Shown here one piece after another: positions 51,227-61,900 of a stretch of 64,000 nucleotides of DNA. The number at the start of each line of letters is the position of its first letter. The stretch's first letter is position 1. Under the pieces are notes generated by a model. It was not told where the DNA came from. It searched no databases and saw only the letters and a program-made list of their open reading frames with translations. Both the position numbers and the translations under genes were made by a program. Origin of the DNA: Dastarcus helophoroides (taxonomy: Eukaryota; Arthropoda; Insecta; Coleoptera; Bothrideridae); NCBI GenBank assembly GCA_028583605.1, contig CM053331.1, positions 38,938,783 to 39,002,782 on the forward strand, written 5' to 3'.

Positions 51227-51360
51227 TTTTTGAAGATAACCAAAATGATACTGAAGGATTATTAGGTTCTTTGGGAGGCTTCCCCTGATTAGATGATTTC
51301 TATAAAGGGATATAATGTTACTTTTTCCAATGGTTCTAGAAGACGTGGTTTTTGAAGAAT
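51227..51360. repeat. Complex-array fragment
   Basis: GATACTGAAGGATTATTAGG and CCAATGGTTCTAGAAGACGT continue the array for about 100 bp after the foldback element, then stop. Confidence 0.7.
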
Positions 51361-51849
51361 TTGTTTAATTTGTCACACGTAGTGATCCTGATGATCTTTC
51401 CATAAAATTACGAAAGCGAAGTACCCAACAAATACTTTTTCTGTTGCATATTACTGGAAACTGTTCAATAAAATGTTGCATATGACTGATGTCTTCATTA
51501 ACACTAAAACAAAGACAAAACTTTTCTCCTCTTTTCCGCTCTCAGCGGGACGATTTGTAAATACAAAACGTTTGCTCCTGACACGCGTATATTTATCTCT
51601 CCATTGTTAAAAGCAAAGAGCAATCCGACTTCTAGCAATTAAATTTTAAACTTGCACTTATACTTCGTTTCAAAAGACGTCGGTTTGTTATGAAAATTGC
51701 ATCTACTTTAAATTCCACATAATTCCAAAATTAGACCTCAGTATACACAATCGAGACGTTACACTTATCAGGTCATACGCGAATGGGTTAAGTTATAAAT
51801 AAAATGCATTTTCGTTACGATATTCACGATGTGTTTATGGCAAGTGGGG
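51361..51849. other. Non-repetitive stretch
   Basis: No gene is supported. The sequence resumes array character near 51850. Confidence 0.5.
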
Positions 51850-52165
51850 AATACCCAAGTCTACCAATTATTTTAGAAGTTGTCTTCATATAATAGTGGG
51901 AGTAGCTTAGCTTCCTTTGATGACTCTACAGTTTTTAAGATGATTTTGATAGAGGAGGAACTTCTAAACTTTTTGGCCAAATTGTAGCTTCATCTAATGA
52001 TACCGAAGCAATTTTAGTATATCTGGTGCCCGAAGCAATTTTAGTTTTTAGTATATCTGGTGCTGTTTTGGATGACCTTATTTCTTCCAGTGATTCTAAA
52101 AGATATGTCTTTCCTTCGCACGACACTGAATTCGCTGATAGCTTTGTGTTTTTGGCTCCCACATT
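51850..52165. repeat. Last fragment of the complex array
   Basis: CCCAAGTCTACCAATTATTT, TTTTTAAGATGATTTTGATA and ATATCTGGTGCTGTTTTGGA are array words. A 75-codon minus frame at 51935-52162 gives LLESLEEIRSSKTAPD and LEVPPLSKSS, the clearest PEVK-like open translation in the array. Confidence 0.8.
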
Positions 52166-52875
52166 TGTTTAAATAATCGAAGGGGAATGCCTCTTGAACG
52201 AGATACAAAAGAAGATGGTTCTGTTGTCTTTAACCTAGGTCATTTGTTGCTGGTGATTTATTGATCTGATTACGATTTTTTCTAGGAAAGCTTTAGTAGC
52301 AGTTTTTGTCACAAACTTGGGTGCCACAAAAAAAGCCAGTCAATAGGAACAAAGTGAAGACTAAGCACGAAACTGATGACTATTTTTTTTAGAACAGTTT
52401 TATTATATTTTGGAGAATTTTTGCTCTAAGCTGGGAAAGCCATTTAAAAAACCAAAACAATCAACAGGAATGAATCAAATTTCAATGATATGTATTTGTT
52501 TCGTCAAAAAAGTAGTCAAGGTCAATTAAAGTTTAAAATGCTTTTGCATTGCATGCGATTAAACAATTACAAATAATTATAAAAGCAATTCATGTGTAGT
52601 AATTTTTATATTACAACTTTTATTATGTTTTACGTCGCATATGCAACCGAGCGTTACATAGCGAGACAGTTAACCTGACAGGCCGATCGCACCTTAAAAA
52701 TTATCCCATCATAATACATACGAATATGATATCTGTGATTTGATGCACACAAAACGAATTGTGTAGATATTTAAGCCGGACGTGCATAATAAATCTTAAC
52801 CAGTCTGATCCCTGGCTTACGGTTCTGTTGCATTTACATATTTGAACACCGAACGCATTGTTACTGTATCAGCAA
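52166..52875. other. AT-rich non-coding stretch
   Basis: Nothing supported. Short AAACCAAAACAATCAACAGG-like direct repeats occur at 52340-52470. Confidence 0.5.
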
Positions 52876-55205
52876 GGTGTAACATTAGGGTGTAACATTA
52901 GGGTGTAACATTAGGGTGTAACATTAGGGTGTAACATTAGGGTGTAACATTAGGGTGTAACATCAGGGTGCAACATTAGGGTGTAAGTTTAGGGTGTAAC
53001 TTGAGAGTGTAACTTTAGGGTGTAATATTAGGGTGTAACATTAAGGTGTAACATTAGGGTGTAACATTAATGTAACATTAAGGTGTAACATTAGGGTGTA
53101 ACATTAGGGTGTAATGTTAGGGTGTAACGTTAGGGTGTAACTTTAAAGTGTAACATTAAGGTGTAACATTAATGTAACATTAAGGTGTAACATTAGGGTG
53201 TAACATTAGGGTGTAATGTTAGGGTGTAACGTTAGGGTGTAACTTTAGGGTGTAACATTAGGGTGTAACATTAGGGTGTAACATTAGGTTGTAACATTAG
53301 GGTGTAACTTTAGGGTGTAACATTAGAGTGTAACTTTAGGGTGTAACTTTAGGGTGTCCCATTGGGGTGTAACATTAAGGTGTAACATTAAAGTGCAACA
53401 TTAATGTAACATTAAGGTGTAACATTAGGGTGTAACATTAGGATGTAATGTTAGGGTGTAATGTTAGGGTGTAACTTTGGGGTGTAACATTAGGATGTAA
53501 CATTAGGGTGTAACATTAGGGTGTAACGTTAGGGTGTAACTTTAGGGTGTAACTTTAGGGTGTAACATTAAGGTGTAACATTAGGGTGTAACATTAATGT
53601 AACATTAAGGTGTAACATTAGGGTGTAACATTAGGGTGTAACATCAGGGTGCAACATTAGGGTGTAAGTTTAGGGTGTAACTTGAGAGTGTAACTTTAGG
53701 GTGTAATATTAGGGTGTAACATTAAGGTGTAACATTAGGGTGTAACATTAATGTAACATTAAGGTGTAACATTAGGGTGTAATATTAGGGTGTAATGTTA
53801 GGGTGTAACGTTAGGGCGTAACTTTAGGGTGTAACATTAGGGTGTAACATTAGGGTGTAACATTAGGTTGTAACATTAGGGTGTAACTTTAGGGTGTAAC
53901 ATTAGAGTGTAACTTTAGGGTGTAACTTTAGGGTGTCCCATTATGGTGTAACATTAAAGTGTAACATTAAGGTGCAACATTAATGCAACATTAAGGTGTA
54001 ACATTAGGGTGTAACATTAGGATGTAATGTTAGGGTGTAACGTTAGGGTGTAACTTTAGGGTGTAACATTAGGATGTAACATTAGGGTGTAACATTAGGG
54101 TGTAATGTTAGGGTGTAACGTTAGGGTGTAACTTTAAAGTGTAACATTAAGGTGTAACATTAGGGTGTAACATTAATGTAACATTAAGGTGTAACATTAG
54201 GGTGTAACATTAGGGTGTAATGTTAGGGTGTAACGTTAGGGTGTAACTTTAGGGTGTAACATTAGGGTGTAACATTAGGGTGTAACATTAGGGTGTAACA
54301 TTAGAGTGTAACATTAGGGTGTAATATTAGGGTGTAACATTAGGTTGTAACATTAGGGTGTAACATTAGGTTGTAATATTAGGGTGTAACTTTGGGGTGT
54401 AACATTAGAGTGTAACTTTAGGGTGTACCTTTAGGGTGTCCCATTAGGGTGTAACATTAAGGTGTAACATTAGGGTGCAACATTAATGTAACATTAAGGT
54501 GTAACATTAGGGTGTAACATTAGGATGTAATGTTAGGGTGTAACGTTAGGGTGTAACTTTAGGGTGTAACATTAGGATGTAACATTAGGGTGTAACATTA
54601 GGGTGTAACGTTAGGGTGTAACGTTAGGGTGTAACTTTAGGGTGTAACATTAAGGTGTAACATTAGGGTGTAACATTAATGTAACATTAAGGTGTAACAT
54701 TAGGGTGTAACATTAGGATGTAATGTTAGGGTGTAACGTTAGGGTGTAACTTTAGGGTGTAACATTAATGTAACATTAGGGTGTAACATTAGGGTGTAAC
54801 ATTAGGGTGTAACATTAGGTTGTAACATTGGGGTGTAATTTTAGGGTGTAACATTAGAGTGTAACTTTAGGGTGTAACTTTAGGGTGTCCCATTAGGGTG
54901 TAACATTAAGGTGTAATATTAGGGTGCAACATTAATGTAACATTAAGGTGTAACATTAGGGTGTAACATTAGGATGTAATGTTAGGGTGTAACGTTAGGG
55001 TGTAACGTTAGGGTGTAACGTTAGGGTGTAACTTTAGGGTGTAACATTAGGATGTAACATTAGGGTGTAACATTAAGGTGTAACATTAGGGTGTAATATT
55101 AAGGTGTAACATTAGGGTATAACATTAGGGTGTAACATTAGGGTGTAACATCAGGGTGTAACATAAGGGTGTAACATTAGTGTGTAACTTTAGGATGTAA
55201 CTTTA
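52876..55205. repeat. 13-bp TTAGGGTGTAACA minisatellite, about 2.3 kb
   Basis: The unit TTAGGGTGTAACA repeats about 175 times with point variants (TTAAGG, GTTAGGG, CTTTAGGG). A shortened ACATTAATGTAACATTAAGG motif recurs at irregular intervals of a few hundred bases and marks longer blocks, for example 52876-53240 against 53600-53860. It contains TTAGG/TTAGGG but is not a telomere array because every unit carries TGTAACA. Confidence 0.97.
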
Positions 55206-56256
55206 GACGGTTTTAACTACCTAAGTGATTCTTGTATGAAGATCCTTCAGCCACTAGTAAATTTTCAAAATTTTAAAATTTTTGGAACTTTTCGGACGCA
55301 TTCAGGCGCTTTTATTGTTAGTCAAAGTAGGAAAATAGGTGTGATCAATCAGGCAGCTGTTCGTCGAGCAACTCGACTTCGTTCAAGTCTTAATTTCGTG
55401 ATGCATTCACTCGACACCGCTAGAGGTTAAAGGTAAATTTGCACCGGCTGTCGCCTCGCTTGTGATCTTATGGTGTTGCATTTCCAGTTTCCGTCCATTT
55501 CCAGATAACTAACGGATGTTTGAAACGTCCGATTTTCGATCGATGTGAAAAAAAAAATGACAATAAATTACGCCAATGGCGCCACATAAAGCCATAAATA
55601 CCTGGTAGGTGTATTTGAATGGTATTCCAACTTTGGAGACGATTTCCATTGATTCGGCGGTCGTTTGTGAACAGCCGCCGCAGTACATCATCGGATACAA
55701 CGTTTCGAAGGAGTGGAAGAGAAAATAAAAAGCGAGTAAACGGACAAAGAATTTTTTTCAACGCGAACCTGCGAAAACACTGGTTAACTAAATTCATGTA
55801 TAAACATTATGCAAAATCAGAAAATAGCATCAACGGAATCACGTTTAAAAATAGATTCATTCAACTTGGGGTCAAATTTTTTTAATCAGATTTATCCTGA
55901 ATGTGAACGTGGTTAAAAAATTTCCTTTGGTTTATGATTCATTTTAAGAATTTCAATTACACGTCGCATGAGTACGTAAATATTCAGGTAAATTTAGGCA
56001 ATTAAGGTAGATTTCAAATTGTTTATAACACGCGACATCTGTTAATTTAAACCTGAACCTTGCGAAGCCTCGTTTGCTGGAAAGTTGCTGAAACTCGTCC
56101 AGTAGTCTTAACTAGCTTCTCCTTGAATCGAACTGAAATTTTATAGACTTTCTACGAGTTAGGAAGCTAAATTGTTGATGCATTCAAGGCACCTACCTCA
56201 CCTTACGATGAAAGTTAACAGATGGCGCCGCGACGCACTCCTTTGACTAAACAATC
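55206..56256. other. Low-repeat region without a supported gene
   Basis: A 109-codon minus frame (55468-55797) and overlapping frames on both strands have hydrophobic stretches but no recognisable family and no splice context. An ACAGATGGCGCCG word at 56218-56230 resembles the core in the 86-bp repeats. Confidence 0.4.
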
Positions 56257-56264
56257 TTCTATAT

Positions 56265-57317
56265 CAGGGTTTTCCAAACTTTTGACCTCTTAATTTATCA
56301 TGAGGTCAAGTACCCCTCGTTAAAAAATTGCACCCTTACTAGCATATCAATGACGAAGTGTATTTTTGTGTCTATTTGATAAACGTATCGACGAATTTGA
56401 ACAAAACATCCTTCTACAATCTGCACGAACACTTTAAATTAGCTCAATAAGTTAGTTTTGTTACGTTTTTCCATCTGAAACCGCTCACTAGTATCAATGA
56501 CGAAGTGTATTTGTCTGTCTATCTGCTAAACGTATCAACGAATTTGAACAAAATCTCATTCTACAATCTACATGAACTCTTTAAATTAACTGATTAGGTT
56601 AGTTTTGATACGTTTACCCATCTGAAACCTCTCACTAGTGTATCAATGACGAAAGGTATTTGTTTGTCTATTTGCTAAACGTATCAACGAATTTGAACAA
56701 AACATCATTCTACAATCTGCACGAACTCTTTAAATTAGCTAATTAGGTTAGTTTTGTTACGTTTATCCATCTGAAACCGCCCAGTGCCTCGGATATCCCC
56801 ACCTATTTGTCTGTCTATCTGCTAAACGTATCAACGAATTTGAACAAAACCTCATTCTACAATCTGCACGAACTCTTTAAATTAGCTGATTACATTTATA
56901 GATCTGAAACCGCTCACTAGTATATCAATGACGAAATGTATTTGTTTGTCTATATGCTAAACCTTTCAACGAATTTGAATAAAACATCATTCTCTAATCT
57001 GCACGAACTCTTTAAATTAGCTGATTAGGTTAGTTTTGATGCGTTTGTCCATCTGAAACGGCTCACTAGTATATCAATGATGAAGTGTATTTGTCTGCCT
57101 AAACGTATAAACGAAATGTGTTTGTTTGTCTATCTGCTAAACGTATCAACGAATTTGAACAAAACATCATTCTGCAATTTGCACGAACTCTCTAAATTAG
57201 CTGATTTGGTTAGTTTTATTACGTTTATCAATCTGAAATCGCCCAGTGCGTCGGATATCCCCACCAAATTCTTCCAATACTCCTAGGAATACGCATATCA
57301 CATTTTGGGAAACACTG
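56265..57317. mobile_element. hAT-like non-autonomous element with target-site duplication
   Basis: The left end reads CAGGGTTTTCCAAACTTTTG. The right end, reverse-complemented, reads CAGTGTTTCCCAAAATGTG, an imperfect terminal inverted repeat of the CAGGG...CCAAA type used by hAT transposons. The element is flanked by TTCTATAT (56257-56264) and TTCTATAG (57318-57325), an 8-bp duplication with one mismatch, the length expected for hAT. No transposase is present. The interior is a tandem array of ~148-bp units marked by CTAAACGTATCAACGAATTT, about six copies, some truncated. Confidence 0.85.
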
Positions 57318-57652
57318 TTCTATAGAAATACAATTGAAGCATCCAAAAATTTGTTAATTATGAATATTTGCCCAATTTGACATTTTTTTTAAACCACCAA
57401 TACGACATAATTTTGCCCAAATTACTTTGTAACTAAAAAGGGCACCAATGAAACCTAGAAAATTTCAAAGTTTTGGGCTTTTGAAATAACAAGAGTAATC
57501 TATGAAATACTTTATTGAATTTCCAACAGAAACTTGGGAAATATCTCTAATTATAGATAAAGATCTAGGTATAAAATTGTCTTGAGAAGATTTTTGGTAT
57601 GGAAAACACTTAAAATAAAGAATTGACTAGGAAGATAATAATAATTTTCCAT
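57318..57652 (-). other. Probable 3' untranslated region of the sarcomeric gene
   Basis: This lies between the gene's TAA stop (57653-57655) and the hAT-like element. A canonical AATAAA on the minus strand sits at 57516-57511, about 137 nt after the stop, and is the likely poly(A) signal. A second AATAAA overlaps the stop codon itself (AAATAAATGG), which would be too close to act for this frame. The true cleavage site is not determinable from sequence alone. Confidence 0.6.
57511..57516 (-). terminator. Candidate polyadenylation signal AATAAA
   Basis: AATAAA on the minus strand, 137 nt downstream of the stop codon, in TTCAATAAAGTATTT. Confidence 0.5.
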
Positions 57653-58914
57653 TTATTTCCTCTTGCGTCTACCATCGATTCTTTTAAGCACCCACGCTGG
57701 TAAACGTCTTCTTATTTCCTGTCCGAGCTGTCTATAAACCATAATAAGCAGCACCGGTACAGCATACAGTTCGTTTTTAAACATATACAGCCAACAGGCT
57801 ACAATAAACATCGCAAAATCCGTCGCGTAATCAACAGTCCCTCTAACATGCTCTGTAGCTTCTGCCAAAAGTTGCTCCTGCCTCAACGCATCTATCGGCG
57901 AAGAAGTGCGCGAGAAATCATCCACCTCCAACCCCAACAACCTAAACGAAGTCTGCGTCGTACTCTCCCTAGTCAGACGCCGCCCCGGCGACACGCTCTT
58001 CCTAAAGGACTCCGGCGTTCTTCTCACACCAGAAGAAGACCGAATCCTACCATCGTGCGACCTCATCGGCGACGGCGACTTACTAAAGCTTTGTCTCCAA
58101 TTCTCATATCGAACGCTAGATCTATCGCGCGTACGACCAGGCGAAACGCTAGTCCTGGCATCTCGCCGTCTAACAGGCGAGGCCCTCAAAGGGGATTTCG
58201 ACGGTAATCTAGAGTAATTTCTGCCTGGAGATGCCCTGGAGGAATCCGAGCTACCACGACGTCCCCTCTGAGTTTTGGTATCACCTCGAGGTCGACCCCC
58301 ATCCAACCCAGAATCTTGAAGTCGACTTGGAGTAGTTTTAGAGTCAGGTGGTCGACCCCCAAGCACCAAAGAAGCCTTAGAAATTTTTGGCCGACTCCCA
58401 TATGGTAGAGAATCTTCTGGTTGACGAGGGGGTGTTTTAGAATTTTCTCGGGGTCCACTCGAGTACCTTCTTGACATTTGGGGGGTGCTAGTGTTGTCTT
58501 TCAGGCGACTTGGGGATGCGGATGGCGTTCTATTGTATCCTTGCTCGCGATAGTCCCGCTTTCTCAACACTGGGGAGGTTCTGTCGCCGCGCTTTCGGAT
58601 GAATCTTTTGGTTACGTTCTCTCGATGGTCCTTCGTGCTGTTGTCGCTTACGACAGATTCGCTTTGGGAGTATTCGGATTCGGTCGAAGTCGCTTTGGTG
58701 CTATTGGGATGACTCGGGGAGTATTCTTCTCGTTTCTGCTTGTCTTTTTCTTCCATTTGTTTCAGTCTTTCTTTGTCCATGTAGAGGGGAATTTGGCTTT
58801 TGTTCCTTTGGCCGTAATTCTTCACGATATCTGCGTAGTGATCAGCCACTACTTTGGCTTCTTCTTCGTCTTTGCGTCGATCCATTAACTTCCCTGGAAT
58901 AACCACGCTTGCAC
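57653..58914 (-). CDS. Sarcomeric gene, last exon: RS-rich region and hydrophobic C-terminus
   Basis: The exon begins ASVVIPGKLMDRRKDEEEAK, then a conserved-looking block ADHYADIVKNYG and a charged helix (DKERLKQMEEKDKQKREE). A long Ser/Arg/Pro region follows with repeated SPGR and SPxR motifs, many of them potential proline-directed or SR-type phosphosites. The last 59 residues hold FAMFIVACWLYMF and LYAVPVLLIMVY separated by KNE, then a basic tail ending RIDGRRKRK. This looks like a membrane hairpin or tail anchor with an ER-retrieval-like basic end; membrane insertion is inferred. The in-frame ATG at 58939 is intronic and not a start. Confidence 0.92.
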
Positions 58915-61900
58915 CTGCAAAAGATGAACACTTCTTCACAAATCTACTAATGATTCCAGAAGTTATCTTCAGAAGATCCAGTCTAGTTGAGTTTGAGTTA
59001 GTAAAGTTAACGATTTTGGGTTAGTACGTTTTTCTTTAAACAGTCTTCAACAAAGGGAAGTCCCAGAACAATAAAATGATCATCAGTAATGATTTAAAAC
59101 CTTGTGGACGTATTTTTTGTTGTTGCATATTTCAGCTAAATTAACGAAGACTTTAAATTTGAACTACAAATCTTCTCTCCTGAAGAAGAAAGAATAAAAA
59201 ACACAAAAGAGGTTAGTCCAATCTTTCTTGCTTTTAGGGGACAAGATTTGTAGTTTAATTTTTGAAGATAACCAAGGACCAGTCCATTTCACCAAACTAA
59301 AACTTTGGGAAAAAAGGGGCCAAATATTGAACCAATCAATTGGCATATGATAAATGTAGTCTATGATTGGTTGAAAATGACGTCTTCCTACCTGCAACAG
59401 TAGACAATTTTGCCAAAGTTGAAATGCTCCCTCTTCTTCCTTCACTTTCGCCATCCCTAGTAACCGACTGGGATCTCTTGGATATTGGAAGTTCCAACGG
59501 TTTTGGTTCTGGTATAAAAGTACGAAATGGCGAGGGCGTCAAAGATTGCGACCTAGGCCTTTGAAAAGTGCTGTTAAATTTCCCCAAACTTCTACCATGA
59601 TTGGGCACCTCCCCATTACCAGTGAATCCATCGTTTGGCTTCTTTTTTAAGATAGGTTTTGGTATCAAACTAGGATCGGGTGGTTGCTTCTTAACCCTTA
59701 ATATTTCGAAGGGTTCATCGGTGATTTTCCTTGCTGGTGGGGTATTTATGAGCTGCCTGGGTGGTGATTGCGCTACCATCGCCATACCACCAGGTCGGTA
59801 CGTTTGCAACTCTTCATCTGGACTTCGAATTAGAGGAGGTTCAATGTCTAGAAGACGGTCATCTTCTGAGGAATCTGTGTCTGTTTCTGAAACGGTGTAT
59901 TCGCCCTCTTCCTCCACGACTTCTATGCTTCTGCGCTCAAAACTAGATTGGGCGCTCAAGGATACTCGTTCTTTGAAGGCTTCCAACTCTCGACGTTCTA
60001 ATTCCTCGGAAGCTGATCTCTTAAGAAGCTTATCTAGCTCCTGGCGGCTTTCGGGACTGTCTGGGAATTTGCGTAACTTATTCGGGAGTAAATTACCCAT
60101 TTCGTTGGAGGTTTTAAGGCTTAGTCGTCTTTGCGCCCACAAGGTTTGAGGTGTTGGTACCACGCCCGCTGATAATCTTCTTTGTTGATTTTCCAAACCT
60201 ACTATATCCTGATTGATTTGAGAGTTGATTTGAATAGTGGGAATGTCTAAGCTCAATCGTCTACCAAGTTGGGCGTTCTTCTGCAACTGACGTTTGATCT
60301 CTTCGGCTAAAGCTTCTTGGTTAATTTTTTCCAGTTGGTGGAAGTGCATCAGCTCTGTGGAGCTGGCGAACGGTCGGAGATTGTCAAAGGTTGGCATCTC
60401 CATTCCGAGTTCGGGAGCTGAAAGAGATGTGGGTGGTGCCACTGCGTTCTCCTCGAAGCTGTAACCCATATTCCTGAAGCTGGTGGATCCTGAAATTTGA
60501 CGCGTAAGTAAAAATTACAACAGATCTTCAGCTTTAAATTTGAAATTAATGCAGGTTACTGTTTTTTAATAAATGGATTAATGTAGGAGAAATTTTCAAT
60601 AAAGAATTTATCAAAGTTTAAACCAAAAGTTGCTTTTATAACAAATTCAGTTGAAATTGGTGCAGTTTGCGTGTCAGTAAAATTAACGCAGCTTCTCTAA
60701 TTCTATTACCTGTCTGTTTTTCCTCCGGATACAGGACCAGCATCAATTCGGAACTCCCCGACTGCTGATTGCCCTTGAAAGCGAGCGGACTCAGCGACCT
60801 CTGTTTATCATTTGGCAACATTCGTGTGCCCATTTTACCACTTCCACCTTGCCAATCGTTCCCAAATCTGTAAAAAGTGTTCCCAACACCTCGAGAATCA
60901 TTGTCAAAATTTCCACTGCCATGGGAATCGTTTCTTACTCGGCTGACAGTTTGTGAACCGTTTCCAAAATTTTTGACAACTTGGGACTCGTGGATGCCCC
61001 CAACGTGGTGGGAATCGTTTCCAAAACCTTTGACAGGTTGACAATTGTTCCCGAAACCCCCCACGACGTTTCTACTACCGCCGACGACGTTTCCAAAGCC
61101 GCTGACGTTTCCAAAGCCTCCCACGTTTCCAAAACTGGCAGCCTGGGAAGCGTTTCCAAAATTGGCAGCCTGGGAAGCGTTTCCAAAATTGGCTGTCTGA
61201 GAAGCGTTTCCAAAATGGGCAGCCTGGGAGGCGTTTCCAAAATAGGCAGCCTGAGAAGCGTTTCCAAAATTGGCAGCCTGGGAAGCGTTTCCAAAATTTT
61301 TGACAACTTGGGACTCGTCGTGGGTGCCTCCAACGTGGTGGGAATCGTTTCCAAAACTCTTGACAGGTTGACAATTGTTCCCGAAACCCCCGACGACGTT
61401 TCTACTACTGCTGACGACGTTTCCACTACCGCTGACGACGTTTCCAAAGCCGCTGACGTTTCCAAAAGCACTGACGTTTCCAAAACTGGCAGCCTGGGAA
61501 GCGTTTTCAAAATTGGCAGCCTGGGAAGCGTTTCCAAAATTGGCAGCCTGGGAAGCGTTTCCAAAATTGGCAGCTTGGGAAGCGTTTCCAAAATTTTCTG
61601 TTTGGGAGGCGTTTCCAAAATTGGCAGCCTGGGATACGCTTCCACAATTGGCAGTCTGGGAAGCGTTTCCAAAGCTGCTGGTAATATGAGAAACGTTCCC
61701 AAATCCTTTGGCACCTTGAGAAGCGTTTACGAAACCACTGTCATCTTGGGAAGCGTTTCCAAAATCATTGGCAGCTTTAGAAACGTTCCCAACAGCTTGA
61801 TGAGTATCTTCAAAAGTTGTGCTAGTTTGAGAAGTGGTTTCGAAGCTGTTGGTAGCTGCAGAAGCGTTTCCAAAACCATGGGAAACGTTTCCAAAACCTT

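Noticed and set aside
52876..55205. Internal telomere because of TTAGGG
   Set aside because: Each 13-bp unit includes TGTAACA; there is no run of pure TTAGG or TTAGGG.
55468..55797. 109-codon minus-strand frame and overlapping MMYCGGCSQTTAESMEIV frame
   Set aside because: No recognisable family or splice partners; overlapping frames on both strands are open, so no single one is supported.
58478..58888. 136-codon plus-strand hydrophobic frame
   Set aside because: Antisense shadow of the last exon of the sarcomeric gene.
58915..58939. ATG at 58939 as the start of a separate gene
   Set aside because: It lies in the intron just before the TTTTGCAG acceptor; the frame joins cleanly to the upstream exon.
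60636..60709. Extension of the sarcomeric frame past 60710 to a stop at 60636
   Set aside because: A GTAATA donor at 60709 joins in phase to the next exon; the extension would remove the downstream linkers and the C-terminal segment.
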